Shown here: in pieces, positions 36,725-46,058 of the stretch
Layout: each line of letters starts with the position of its first letter
Position numbering within the stretch: position 1 is the stretch's first letter
Assembly: GCA_965115885.1 (NCBI GenBank)
Contig: OZ220479.1
Coordinates: 3,224,001-3,288,000 of the forward strand
Direction of reading: 5' to 3'
Origin: BD2-11 sp965115885
GTDB lineage: Bacteria; Gemmatimonadota; Gemmatimonadetes; Longimicrobiales; Gaopeijiaceae
DNA: 64,000 nt
Notes under the pieces: generated by a model
What the model saw: only the letters and a program-made list of their open reading frames with translations
Databases searched by the model: none
What the model was told of the DNA's origin: nothing
Position numbers and translations under genes: made by a program

Positions 36725-38233
36725 ATGCCGACGCCGCGCGACACCCTGGCGATCCTGCATTGGATCCGGAAACGGAGCGGACCGAACTCCTCCCCCGGTT
36801 TGCCGAACGACGCGATCGGGCGCTTCGCCGCGGTCGACCCGCTTCTCCGCCAAGCCGTCGCCGAGGCCGCGGAGCGTCACGACCGTCTCCGGCGTCGGCT
36901 CCCGCGTCTCGCCGCCCTCGACGAGGCGAACCAAGTCCGGCGGATGCAACGCGGGTACCTCAACTTCTACTCCGAGGACCTCGTCAACCCCTACGTCGCC
37001 TTGGCCGCGCGCGGTCCCTGGGTCGTCACGTCCGCGGGCGCGGTGATCCACGATTCGGGGGGCTACGGAATGCTCGGCCTCGGACATTCGCCCCAAGCGG
37101 TTCTGGACGCCATGAGCGAACCCCGGGTCATGGCCAACGTCATGACCGCGAGCCCCAGCCAGCCGCGCCTGATCCGGGCGCTGGAGGCGGAGATCGGCCA
37201 CCGGCGGACGGGCGCATGCCCGTTCGAGCGCTTCGTGTGCCTGAACAGCGGTTCGGAGGCGATGACCTTCGCCTCGCGCCTCGCCGACGTCCATGCCCGC
37301 GAGGTCACCGACCCCGGCGGCGCGCGCGAAGGGGCCGCGATCCGGGCGCTTGCCCTCGAGGGCGGGTTCCACGGGCGCACCCACCGGCCCGCGAGGGTCT
37401 CGGATTCCACGCGGCGCCATTACGAGCGGCACCTCGCCAGCTTTCGCGGTCCCTCCGCCTTGGCGACGGTCCCGGTCAACGACGCCGCTCGGTTGCGCCG
37501 TCTCTACGCCCTCGCCGAGGAGGAGAACTGGTTCTTCGAGGCCCTCTACATCGAGCCGGTGATGGGCGAAGGGAACCCCGGCAAGGCGGTGAGCCGGGAG
37601 TTCTACGACGCGGCCCGCGCACTTTCGCGCGCCCACGGCAGCCTGCTGGTGGTCGACTCGATCCAGGCGGGATTGCGGGCGCACGGTTGCCTCTCCATCG
37701 TCGACTATCCCGGCTTCGAGGACGCCGATCCGCCCGACGTCGAAACGTACTCCAAGGCGCTGAACGCGGGCCAATTCCCGCTTTCCGTCGTGGCGATGAC
37801 GAGCCGGGCCGCCGGGATGCACCGGGCGGGCGTGTACGGAAACACCATGACCGCCAACCCGCGCGCCCTGGAAGTGGCCGTGGCCGTGCTGTCCTCGCTC
37901 ACCGACGAACTGCGCGCCAACATCCGCGCGCGCGGCGCCGAGCTGGCGGCGAAGCTGGAGCGGATGGCGACCGAGCTGGACGGGCCTGTGACGAGGGTGC
38001 AGGGGACCGGCCTCCTCGCGAGTTGCGCCCTCGGACCCGGAATTCGGAGTCACGGCCCCGGGAGCGTGGAGGAGGAGATGCGCCGCAACGGCGTCGGCGT
38101 GATCCACGGGGGCGCCAACTCCATCCGCTACACGCCCCACTTCGCGATCACCTCCGCGGAAATCGACCTGATCGTCGAGGCCACCCGGGACGCCGTGGCG
38201 TCTCGCTTGGCGCCGGCGCGCGCGCGCGGTTGA
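36725..38233 (+). CDS. Class III PLP-dependent aminotransferase family protein
   Basis: The fold-type I aminotransferase pattern is visible: LNSGSEAMTFASRL (cofactor phosphate site), GFHGRTHRPARVSD, a VVDSIQAGLRAHG segment equivalent to DEVQTG (Asp holding the pyridine nitrogen), and a likely Schiff-base Lys344 in ETYSKALNAGQFPLS. The late TGLLASCALGPGI and GANSIRYTPHF segments also fit. The ATG at 36725 is preferred because relatives start near LAILHW; an in-frame extension reaches 36641. The amino donor is undetermined; the DSIQ variation and 502 residues suggest a lysine- or ornithine-type branch rather than GabT. Confidence 0.82.
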   Translation: MPTPRDTLAILHWIRKRSGPNSSPGLPNDAIGRFAAVDPLLRQAVAEAAERHDRLRRRLPRLAALDEANQVRRMQRGYLNFYSEDLVNPYVALAARGPWVVTSAGAVIHDSGGYGMLGLGHSPQAVLDAMSEPRVMANVMTASPSQPRLIRALEAEIGHRRTGACPFERFVCLNSGSEAMTFASRLADVHAREVTDPGGAREGAAIRALALEGGFHGRTHRPARVSDSTRRHYERHLASFRGPSALATVPVNDAARLRRLYALAEEENWFFEALYIEPVMGEGNPGKAVSREFYDAARALSRAHGSLLVVDSIQAGLRAHGCLSIVDYPGFEDADPPDVETYSKALNAGQFPLSVVAMTSRAAGMHRAGVYGNTMTANPRALEVAVAVLSSLTDELRANIRARGAELAAKLERMATELDGPVTRVQGTGLLASCALGPGIRSHGPGSVEEEMRRNGVGVIHGGANSIRYTPHFAITSAEIDLIVEATRDAVASRLAPARARG

Positions 38234-38441
38234 CGCCCGGACGCGGCGCGCCCGAGGAACGGGACGCCGCTCCGCGTCGGGTTCGATCCGGCGCCCGGGC
38301 CAGGGCCGTGCGGGCGCGGATGTTTCCCGGCGCCCCGACATCTTGCATACTCGTCGTTCGGGACCCCGTCGATTCGGCCGGAACCCCGAAATCCGATCGC
38401 CGATTCGGCTTCCTCTCCCCACCCGCATCCGCGAGGTTCCC

Positions 38442-41400
38442 ATGATCGCCTCCGCCTTCCTCTTCCTCCTGGTCCTGGCCGTCGGCACTGCGCCCGCAGC
38501 CGCCCAGCAGACTCCCCCTCCCGAGAGCTACGCCGACCTCGAGTGGCGCTACATCGGACCCGAAGGCAACCGCTTCTCGGCGGCCGCCGGACTCCCGAGC
38601 GATCCCCACACCTACTACGTCGGCGCCGCCTCCGGGGGCGTATACAAAACCACCGACGGCGGCGTGAACTGGGACCCCGTCTTCGACGACCAACCGGTGC
38701 AGTCGATCGGCGCGCTGGGCGTGTCCGTGGCCGACCCCAACATCGTTTGGGCGGGCACCGGGGAGGGGAAAATCCGCAGCCACGTCTCCATAGGACAGGG
38801 AGTCTACAAGTCGGTCGACGCGGGCCGGACCTGGACGCTGATGGGATTGGAGCGGACCGGACGCATCCCCCGACTCGCCCTCCATCCGACCGATCCCGAC
38901 GTCGTCTACGTCTGCGCGCTGGGCCACGCGTACGGGCCGCAGCGGGAGCGCGGCGTCTTCCGCACCACCGACGGCGGCGAAAGCTGGGAGCACGTGCTCT
39001 TCGTGGACGAGAACACCGGATGCTCCGACATCGCCCTCGACTCGGTCAACCCGCGCATTCTGTTCGTCGGCACCTGGCAACTCGAAATCCGCACCTACGG
39101 CCGCACCAGCGGAGGGCCGGGCGGCGGCCTGCACGTCTCGCGCGACGGCGGCGACAGCTGGGAGAAGCTCTCGGGTCCGGACAACGGCATCGGGCTCCCC
39201 AACCTCCCGGTGGGGAAGGTCGCGGTCGCGATCGCGCCCTCGAATCCGGAGCGCGTCTACGCCATGTTCGAGACCGGAGACGGGATCCCCTGGGACGGCC
39301 GCGACACCGAGGACGGTCAGGTCTGGAACTCCACCGACGGCGGTCGCACCTGGACGCTGATCAGCCGCAACCGCAACGCCATGGGTCGGCCGCACTACTA
39401 CTCGCGGGTCGCGATCGCGCCCGACGACGAGGACGAGGCGTACTTCCTGACCGCGTCCTTCTCGGTCTCCACCGACGGCGGCCGCACGATCCACGTGGTG
39501 CCGCGCCCCGAGGCGCCGGGCGGCGATCATCACGACATGTGGATCGACCCCGGGAACGGCGACCGCATGATCGTCGCCCACGACCAAGGGCTCTCCATCT
39601 CCATCAACCGGGGCAGGACTTGGTTCCGTCAGCGCCTCACCAACGCGCAGATGTACCACGTGACCGTGGACAACGAGATCCCCTACAACGTCCTGGGCAA
39701 CAAGCAGGACGAACCCACCTACCGAGGCCCCAGCAACAGCCGCATCATGGGCCAGCGCGGCATCACCTGGATCCCGCGCGGCATGTGGCACCACGTGGGC
39801 GGCGGCGAGAGCGGGTTCGCCACTCCCGATCCGGTCGACTCCAACATCGTCTGGTCTTCGGCCTCCGGGGCGGGCATGGTCGGCGGCATCGTGGTGCGCT
39901 ACGAGGAGGACCGACGCCAGTGGCGCGGCGTCGAAGTGTGGCCGGAACAGAGCCGGGGCCCGGCCTCCGGCGTCCGCTACCGCTTCGTCTGGGACGCTCC
40001 GGTGCTCATCTCCCCGCACGACCGCAACACGGTCTACGTCGGCAGCCAGCACGTGCACCGCACGCAGAACGGCGGTCAGAGCTGGGAGGTCGTCAGTCCG
40101 GACCTCTCCTTGGGCGACCGGAGCCGCATGGGCTTCTCCGGCGGCCTCACCGGCGACAACATCGGCGTCGAGTACGCGGGCACGGTGTTCGGCCTCAGCG
40201 AGTCGCCCGTCGAGCCGGGACTGATCTGGGCGGGCACCAACGACGGCCTCCTGCACGTCACCCGCGACAACGGCGCCACTTGGACCGACGTGACCGAAAA
40301 CATGCCCGGTCTGCCCGAATGGCTGGCCGTGCGCAGCATCGCCGCGTCCCGCCACGACGCCGGCACCGCGTACGTGGCCATCGACGGACACCAGATGAAC
40401 GTGCGCGATCCCTACATCTACCGGACGCGCGACTACGGCGCGTCGTTCGAGAAGATCACGGACGGCATCCCGCCCAGCATGCTGAGCTACACCAAGATCG
40501 TCGTCGAGGACCCCAGACGGCAGGGCCTGCTCTACGCCGGGACCGAGAACGCCCTCTACGTGTCGTTCGACGACGGGGACAACTGGCAGCCGTTGCAGAA
40601 CAACCTGCCCGCCGCCCCGGTTTCGGGCCTCGTCGTCCAAGAGCACTTCAACGACTTGGTGGTGGGCACCTACGGGCGCGGCTTCTGGATCCTCGACGAT
40701 CTCTCGCCCCTTCAGCAGCTGACCCCGGAGATCGTGGCGTCCGCCTCGCACCTGTTCGCGCCCCGCGACGCGTATCGTTTCCGCCCCATCACGCCTCCGT
40801 CGGTCCCCTACGACGACCCTACCGTCGGGCAGGATCCCGAGTACGGGGCCTACCTCAACTACTGGCTGGCCGCACCCGCCGACGCGGCGCCCAGCGTCGA
40901 GATCCTGGACGGGACGGGTGCCGTGGTGCGCACCCTCGAGGGCGGCAACGACGCCGGCGTGAACCGCATCCACTGGGATCTTCGGGACGAGCCCAACGAC
41001 CCCATCATGCTCTACACCAGCCCGAAGTACGCCGAGCACATCGAGGCGGGCGAGGAGGGCCGGCCGGCCGGAGGCGCCCGGATCTCCATCCTGATGCCTC
41101 CCGGACGCTACACCGTCCGCCTGAACGTGGACGGAGAGACGCACGAGCAGTCGCTCACCGTCCTCAAAGACCCGCATTCCGCCGGCAGCGAGGCCGACAT
41201 CGCGGAGCAGACCGCCTTCCTGCGCGACGTGCGCGCCGACATCGTGGCCGCCGGCCACGCCGTGCACCGCGTGGAGGCGCTCCGCGTCCAGCTGGAGACC
41301 ATGGCCCGGTTCGCGGAGGACGAGGCGCTGGCCGACGCCATCGCCGCCTTGGAATCCAGGTTGGAGGAGGTGCAGGGAACCGTTGTGGACCTGCGCCTCA

Positions 41401-41654
41401 CGGGGCAGGGGCAGGATGCGGTGCGCTTCGCGACCCGCCTGTTGTCGAAGCTCGGCTACCTGACCAACGCGCTCTCGATCGCCGACTTCCCGCCCACCGA
41501 CCAGGAAATGGAGGTGAAGGAACTTCTGCACGAACAGTTGCAGGCGCACCTCGCCGCCGTGGAGCGGGTGATCGCCGAGGACGTAGCGGCGCTGAACGAG
41601 ATGCTCCGCAACATGGGCATGCTGTTGATCACGGACGGAGGGCGGGAGCGCTAG
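38442..41654 (+). CDS. Secreted VPS10/BNR-repeat beta-propeller protein
   Basis: A signal peptide (FLFLLVLAVGTAPAAAQQ) leads into at least seven BNR/Asp-box repeats of the form S/T-x-D-G-G-x-x-W (TTDGGVNW, SVDAGRTW, TTDGGESW, SRDGGDSW, STDGGRTW and others), a sortilin/VPS10-like ten-bladed-propeller pattern. A C-terminal region of about 300 residues follows with an Ig-like segment (GAVVRTLEGGNDAGVNRIHWDL) and then helices. Such proteins are often called glycosyl hydrolase/VPS10 proteins; function is mostly unknown. It has 1,070 residues. The stop overlaps the end of the convergent DinB remnant. Confidence 0.88.
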   Translation: MIASAFLFLLVLAVGTAPAAAQQTPPPESYADLEWRYIGPEGNRFSAAAGLPSDPHTYYVGAASGGVYKTTDGGVNWDPVFDDQPVQSIGALGVSVADPNIVWAGTGEGKIRSHVSIGQGVYKSVDAGRTWTLMGLERTGRIPRLALHPTDPDVVYVCALGHAYGPQRERGVFRTTDGGESWEHVLFVDENTGCSDIALDSVNPRILFVGTWQLEIRTYGRTSGGPGGGLHVSRDGGDSWEKLSGPDNGIGLPNLPVGKVAVAIAPSNPERVYAMFETGDGIPWDGRDTEDGQVWNSTDGGRTWTLISRNRNAMGRPHYYSRVAIAPDDEDEAYFLTASFSVSTDGGRTIHVVPRPEAPGGDHHDMWIDPGNGDRMIVAHDQGLSISINRGRTWFRQRLTNAQMYHVTVDNEIPYNVLGNKQDEPTYRGPSNSRIMGQRGITWIPRGMWHHVGGGESGFATPDPVDSNIVWSSASGAGMVGGIVVRYEEDRRQWRGVEVWPEQSRGPASGVRYRFVWDAPVLISPHDRNTVYVGSQHVHRTQNGGQSWEVVSPDLSLGDRSRMGFSGGLTGDNIGVEYAGTVFGLSESPVEPGLIWAGTNDGLLHVTRDNGATWTDVTENMPGLPEWLAVRSIAASRHDAGTAYVAIDGHQMNVRDPYIYRTRDYGASFEKITDGIPPSMLSYTKIVVEDPRRQGLLYAGTENALYVSFDDGDNWQPLQNNLPAAPVSGLVVQEHFNDLVVGTYGRGFWILDDLSPLQQLTPEIVASASHLFAPRDAYRFRPITPPSVPYDDPTVGQDPEYGAYLNYWLAAPADAAPSVEILDGTGAVVRTLEGGNDAGVNRIHWDLRDEPNDPIMLYTSPKYAEHIEAGEEGRPAGGARISILMPPGRYTVRLNVDGETHEQSLTVLKDPHSAGSEADIAEQTAFLRDVRADIVAAGHAVHRVEALRVQLETMARFAEDEALADAIAALESRLEEVQGTVVDLRLTGQGQDAVRFATRLLSKLGYLTNALSIADFPPTDQEMEVKELLHEQLQAHLAAVERVIAEDVAALNEMLRNMGMLLITDGGRER

Positions 41655-42204
41655 TCCCGTCCGGTCCGGCCTTCCCGCTCCATCAACCGCTCGATGTGGG
41701 CCAGATGGTGTCGGCCGTGCCAGGCGTAGAGGCCAACGCTCCGGGCGAGCGACGCCGGGCCGGTCTCGGGGTGCACGAACTCGAGCTGGAGCTGGGGCCA
41801 GCTCAATCGGCGCAGCAACTCCGTCCAGCGGACGTGGAGGGCGTCCAGAGCGTCGAGGGACGGGCCGACCGGCCCCGACGGGAGTCCGGCAACTCGGCCC
41901 AGCCCTTCTCGTCGTAGACCTCGACGACCGGTCGGTCCTCGGTCAGGGCCCGCTTGAAGCGCACGTAGCTGTTCAGATGGCTGTCGAAGAGGTGGTGCAC
42001 GACCTGACGCACGGTCCAGCCGCCCGGACGGTACGGGGCGTCGAGCTGGCCGTCCGCGAGGGACGCGACCGTCCCGCGCAGGTCGGCGGGCAGCGCCGCG
42101 ATCTCCCGGATCCAGTCGTCGACCTGCCGCTCCGAGATCGCTTCGGGGGGAGCGTACCGGCCGATGGGATAGCGAACGTCGGGCCGCGCGGTCGGCGGAG
42201 TCAT
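41651..42204 (-). pseudogene. DinB/YfiT (BstA-like) metal-dependent hydrolase gene with one frameshift
   Basis: The N-terminal frame (ATG 42204) reads VRYPIGRYAPPEAISERQ, PYRPGGWTVRQVVHHLFDSHLNSYVRF and YDEKGWAELPDS, matching YfiT/BstA bacillithiol-transferase-like proteins. After ELPDS near 41880 the sequence continues in another frame (SLDALDALHVRWTELLRR, SVGLYAWHGRHHLAHIERL) to a stop at 41651. Both His motifs of the DinB metal site (VHHxxDSH, WHGRHH) are therefore present but in different frames. Total length is 3n+2, consistent with a single-base indel. Whether this is genuine loss or a sequencing error cannot be settled from the sequence. Confidence 0.75.
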
Positions 42205-42292
42205 CCGGTCTCCTCTCCCGGCACGCAACGCGCGTGCGCGTTCGGGCGGGCGGCGGGACCTCGTCGGGCCGACCACCGTCCGGGAACGTCGT

Positions 42293-43129
42293 TCATCCGG
42301 CCGTCGCGAGCACGCAGTAGCGGTAGATGCCCAATCCCTCGTCCGCCGCCATGTTCTCGGCGATGTCGTCGACTCCGTACGCTTCGCCCAGGTTTCCGAC
42401 GGGCCCGTCTTCGGCCACCCGGAGCGGCGTCTCCGCCTCGAAGACCGAGAGGTCGGGGAAGCCGGTCGGAAACGACGCTCCCATCGCCCGCTCCACGGCT
42501 TCCACGCGGGCCAGATCCTTCCCCTCGAGAGTCCGCGTGGCCAGATCCGCCGCGAAGTAGTCGAACCCGATCCTGAAGGAGGAGACGCCCGCGCAGAGGT
42601 TGCGCAGGAAGGGGAAGACGGTGCGGGTCGGCAGGTACATGGTGTTTCCCTCCCACACGATCACGGTCGGGAGGTCCGGGCGGAAGCCGACCTCGGCCAG
42701 CTTCGCGGGAAGATCCACCTCCAGATAGTCGCACGAAAGCGAGCAAGCAGGAGCGACGCCGTGCCGGAGCAGGACGGCGTGCTTGTACCGCACGACGGCG
42801 CCCTGGTCGACTTCGTAGTGCGTCACCCCGGGAGCGACGAACAGGTGCGCCCGCATGTCCAGCCCGGCCCCCAGCGAGACGACTTGGCGCGCGCCCTCGG
42901 CGATCCCGCGCTCCACGAAGCGGTTGAAGAAGCGCGTGCGGTAGCGGATCATGCTCGAGGACTCGGGGACCGACGCGGCCAACTGACGCGCCATCCCCAT
43001 GGCTTGGTCGGTGGCGAACCATTCGGCGTAGGGATCTTCGAAAAGCGGTTCCGGCCTGTCCTTCTCCATCGCCCGGAAGCAGGCGATCACGAAGGCGGTG
43101 GCGCCGATTTCGTCGATGTCCACGGTCAT
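42293..43129 (-). CDS. SAM-dependent O-methyltransferase of the LCMT/PPM1 (TIGR00027) type
   Basis: The motif VVSLGAGLDMRAH is the SAM-binding signature, followed by HYEVDQGAVVRYK and VIVWEGNTMYL, as in leucine-carboxyl-methyltransferase-like enzymes found in secondary metabolism or of unknown substrate. 278 residues. Start at ATG 43129 with AGGAG 8 bases upstream, rather than an earlier in-frame ATG at 43153. It is divergent from another methyltransferase gene at 43361; these are unrelated in sequence. No biosynthetic gene cluster surrounds it, so the substrate is unknown. Confidence 0.85.
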   Translation of the reverse strand: MTVDIDEIGATAFVIACFRAMEKDRPEPLFEDPYAEWFATDQAMGMARQLAASVPESSSMIRYRTRFFNRFVERGIAEGARQVVSLGAGLDMRAHLFVAPGVTHYEVDQGAVVRYKHAVLLRHGVAPACSLSCDYLEVDLPAKLAEVGFRPDLPTVIVWEGNTMYLPTRTVFPFLRNLCAGVSSFRIGFDYFAADLATRTLEGKDLARVEAVERAMGASFPTGFPDLSVFEAETPLRVAEDGPVGNLGEAYGVDDIAENMAADEGLGIYRYCVLATAG

Positions 43130-43360
43130 CGCTGGCTCCTGGAATTGGGGCATCGGGTCGCCGACTCGACGGCGCGCGCGCCGAAGTCGGCCGGGCGACC
43201 GCATTCGGGTCCGAAAACATAACGGGCAGGACGGCGGGCGTGTAAAGCGGCGCCCCCGCCGCTCCGTCCCCTTCGGGGCCTCCCGGGGGAGCCGGAGGCC
43301 GCTTGGCGCGGAGCGCATCGCGATTGACGCCGGGCGGGCGACGGCCAAACTTGGGCACCC

Positions 43361-44074
43361 ATGTCGCACTCCGTTCGCCGCCATCTGCGCGTCGAGGTGG
43401 ACGCCTACGACGAGATCATCCGCCGCTTCATCCCCGGCTACGAAGAAATGCTCGCGACCGCGGCGCGCGCGGTCTCGGCCGACGGGCCCGGAACGGTGCT
43501 CGACCTCGGGGCCGGCACCGGAGCGCTGGCCGGAGCGATCCTCGGGCACGAGGGCGTCGGGGTCGTCGAGCTCGTCGACGTGGACCCGGAGATGCTCGAC
43601 CACGCGCGGGTTCGGCTGAAGCGGTTCGGGACCCGCGCGCGCTTCCGCGAGCGGTCCTTCCTGGATCCGTTGCCGACGAGCGACGCGGTCGCCGCCTCGC
43701 TCGCGCTCCACCACATCCGCGACATGGCGGAAAAACGCGCCCTCTACCGGCGCATCCGCGCTTGTCTCGGTCCCGGGGGCGTCTTCGTCAACGCCGATGC
43801 GGTGATGCCGGCGGACGCGCCGGGACGAGGGGCCGAGTACGCATTCTGGGCCGCGCACATGGTCTCCCGGGGGATCCCGCGGAAACGGGCCTACCGGCAC
43901 TTCGCGGAGTGGGCGGAGGAAGACGCCTACCACCCGATCGAGCACGAGCTGGAGGCGATGGAGGCTGCGGGCTTCGAAACCGAGGTCGCTTGGCGCGCGG
44001 GGCCCATGGCGGTTTTGGTGGGGCACGGAACCCCGCAGAGGTCCGAGCCCGCGTCGCTGGCCCGAAAAACCTGA
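43361..44074 (+). CDS. Class I SAM-dependent methyltransferase
   Basis: The 237-residue protein has SAM motif I LDLGAGTGALAGAIL at about residues 47-61, an acidic motif II (VELVDVDPEMLDHAR) and a post-motif ASLALHHIRDMAEKRALYRRI segment as in UbiE/methyltransf_25-type enzymes. The C-terminal part (EEDAYHPIEHELEAMEAAGF) is typical of small-molecule methyltransferases. There is no indication of substrate. It stands alone, divergent from the LCMT-type gene across about 230 bases that hold their promoters. Confidence 0.85.
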   Translation: MSHSVRRHLRVEVDAYDEIIRRFIPGYEEMLATAARAVSADGPGTVLDLGAGTGALAGAILGHEGVGVVELVDVDPEMLDHARVRLKRFGTRARFRERSFLDPLPTSDAVAASLALHHIRDMAEKRALYRRIRACLGPGGVFVNADAVMPADAPGRGAEYAFWAAHMVSRGIPRKRAYRHFAEWAEEDAYHPIEHELEAMEAAGFETEVAWRAGPMAVLVGHGTPQRSEPASLARKT

Positions 44075-44219
44075 AACGACGGCCTTCCCGACGCGCGGCG
44101 GGCGCGTCGGACGTCTCCGGGGAGGTGGACCGGGGCTGTCGGATTCCATTATGGTTTTTCGTCGCCGTCCGCGGGTCGAGCAACTTCCCGCTCTCCCACA
44201 TCCAACGCGCCGCCCCACG

Positions 44220-44660
44220 ATGCGTACGCGCAGGCACTCGACGACATTCAGGTCCGCAAGCGCCTTGGCGTTGCTTGCGCTGTTGCCGTCGTTCGCCCCG
44301 GACACCTGGGGGCGGTCCTGCCTCCACCACGCCTCCCACCACACTGCGGGCGGACGCGAATCGTCCGATCCGCCGCCGCCGCATCGTTCGACCGCGCCGG
44401 AACGTCACCCGGCGGGAGAAGCGCATCCCGCCGGAGCCTCCGATCACGGCTCCGACGACCACGGCCCTCAAGCTCCCCCGTGCACCTGCACCGGGGAGTG
44501 CTCGACGTCGACCGGCCCGTCGGTGCCGGGCCGGGCCCGAGTCTTCGGGCCGCCCCCGGCCCGTCCCGAACCAGTTGTCCGGTCGCGGGTCGGCCGCGCT
44601 CCGGTGGCGGCGCGCGCACCGTACTTCCTCCCCTTCGCCAACGCACCTCCTCTCTCCTGA
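44220..44660 (+). CDS. Small exported His/Cys-rich protein, possibly metal-related
   Basis: A 146-residue protein with a signal-like N-terminus (SASALALLALLPSFA), a His-rich stretch (LHHASHHTAGG, later ASDHGSDDHG) and a cysteine cluster CTCTGEC about two thirds along. The rest is Pro/Arg-rich and low complexity. Composition and motifs suggest periplasmic metal (copper-type) binding, but the coding assignment itself is moderate. The ATG at 44220 is used because it precedes the signal. The outer-membrane protein that follows 177 bases later has Met/His-rich segments, making a functional pair plausible. Confidence 0.55.
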   Translation: MRTRRHSTTFRSASALALLALLPSFAPDTWGRSCLHHASHHTAGGRESSDPPPPHRSTAPERHPAGEAHPAGASDHGSDDHGPQAPPCTCTGECSTSTGPSVPGRARVFGPPPARPEPVVRSRVGRAPVAARAPYFLPFANAPPLS

Positions 44661-44837
44661 CCTCCATCCGTGGATCGCGCGGCCCGACGCCGCGCGGCCC
44701 GAAGGCCGGACGTTCGTGCGCCGTCGATCGCAAAGCGCGCGGCAACCGGAGAAATGTCGCCTGCCGGTGGCGCCGCCCGGGGTTCGTCGGCGTCCCATCG
44801 AGCCAGGCATCGGATCGCGATGCAAGGAGGAGGAACT

Positions 44838-45863
44838 ATGCGCATTGGAAGCTGTTTCCGACTGCTGACGACCATCGCCGCCACCGCTCTCCCCGTCCAG
44901 GGCCAGGTCGAGTGGACGTCTTCGCGCCCCGACGGGCACGCGCCCATCGGCGTGATGGGGGACCACACGCACGAGCGGGGCGAGTACATGCTCTCGTATC
45001 GCTACATGCGGATGTCGATGGCGGGAAACCGCACCGGCACCACCGAGCAAACCCCGGCGAGCGTCCTGGACCAGTTCATGGTGGCGCCCCTCGACATGAC
45101 CATGACGATGCACATGGCGGGGTTCATGTACGCGCCCAGCGCCGCGGTCACGCTCATGGCCATGACGAACCTGATCGACAACAGGATGAACCACCGAACC
45201 CGCATGGGCATGGACTTCACCGCCGAGTCCTCCGGGTTCGGCGACGCGAGTTTGGGCGCGCTCGTCGGAATCAAGCGCGAAGGATCCACGAGGGTTCACC
45301 TGAATGCGGGTGTGTCGCTTCCCTTCGGCTCGATCGAACGGACGGGCGTGACTCCCATGAGCGACGGCGCCGCGGTGCAGCTTCCCTACCCCATGCAACT
45401 GGGTTCCGGAACGTGGGACGCGCTTCCGGGCGTCACCGTGCTGGGGATGGGCGAGCGCTGGTCCTGGGGCTTTCAGGGCATGGGACGCCTGCGCATGGGA
45501 GAGAACGACCGGGGCTACCGACAAGGCCACAGCGGCATGGGAACCGCGTGGTTCGCGCTCAAGCCATCGGACATGCTGAGCTTGTCGGCGCGCGCGGACC
45601 TGCGGTTCTGGGGCGACTATTCGGGCCGCGATGACGCCTACGCGAACCGGATGATGACGCCGACCGTCCGGGAAGACTTGCGCGGAGGGAGGCGCTTGGA
45701 CGTCCCGCTCGGCCTGAACCTGTACTTTCCCGACGGCGCCTTGGCGGGTCATCGGATCGCGGCCGAGTGGCACATACCCGTCCACCAGTCGCTGAACGGC
45801 CCGCAACTGGGGTCCGACTGGACGCTCACCGTGGGGTGGCAGAAGTCGTTCGATCCGCACTGA
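44838..45863 (+). CDS. Outer-membrane transporter-like beta-barrel protein, Met/His-rich
   Basis: A signal peptide (TTIAATALPVQGQ) precedes HAPIGVMGDHTHERGEYMLSYRYMRM and many alternating strands ending in the aromatic-terminated WTLTVGWQKSF, consistent with an outer-membrane barrel of 341 residues. The Met- and His-rich segments (MTMTMHMAGFMYAP, MAMTNL) are characteristic of a family annotated as transporter that recurs near copper genes. Start at ATG 44838, behind AGGAGGAG; a second ATG lies 18 bases upstream. A strong hairpin follows its stop. Confidence 0.75.
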   Translation: MRIGSCFRLLTTIAATALPVQGQVEWTSSRPDGHAPIGVMGDHTHERGEYMLSYRYMRMSMAGNRTGTTEQTPASVLDQFMVAPLDMTMTMHMAGFMYAPSAAVTLMAMTNLIDNRMNHRTRMGMDFTAESSGFGDASLGALVGIKREGSTRVHLNAGVSLPFGSIERTGVTPMSDGAAVQLPYPMQLGSGTWDALPGVTVLGMGERWSWGFQGMGRLRMGENDRGYRQGHSGMGTAWFALKPSDMLSLSARADLRFWGDYSGRDDAYANRMMTPTVREDLRGGRRLDVPLGLNLYFPDGALAGHRIAAEWHIPVHQSLNGPQLGSDWTLTVGWQKSFDPH

Positions 45864-45872
45864 CGCGGAGTC

Positions 45873-45917
45873 GACCGCGGCGGCCGCGACGCTGGCCGTG
45901 AACCGGCCGCCGCGGTC
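45873..45917 (+). terminator. Long hairpin behind the outer-membrane protein gene
   Basis: GACCGCGGCGGCC (45873-45885) pairs perfectly with GGCCGCCGCGGTC (45905-45917) over a 19-base loop, starting 10 bases after the stop. No U-tract, but the 13-bp GC stem is a plausible terminator. Confidence 0.6.
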
Positions 45918-46020
45918 GCGGGTCCCTCGCCGGGGGGCGCCGCCCGACGGGCCGGCGGTGCGCGTCCGCACGAAGAAGGCGGCGCGAAGGCTCGTCCGGG
46001 TGTGGGAGAGGGCGGATCCA

Positions 46021-46049
46021 CGCCAACCCCGCCGGGGGCGGGGTTGGCG
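46021..46049 (-). terminator. Perfect 13-bp hairpin downstream of hsp20
   Basis: CGCCAACCCCGCC pairs perfectly with GGCGGGGTTGGCG around a 3-base GGG loop, 9 bases after the hsp20 stop. On the transcribed strand no U-run follows. It sits between two convergent genes and could serve both. Confidence 0.65.
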
Positions 46050-46058
46050 TGCGGTTCC

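Noticed and set aside
33739..38445. Open frame of 1,568 codons on the plus strand
   Set aside because: It runs antisense through the TonB receptor and in a shadow frame of the aminotransferase; composition is Arg/Pro/His-rich without motifs, as expected for GC-rich DNA.
38148..41549. Long minus-strand frame opposite the BNR-repeat protein
   Set aside because: It mirrors codon bias of the plus-strand propeller gene, which has a signal peptide and clear repeats; the mirror frame has none.
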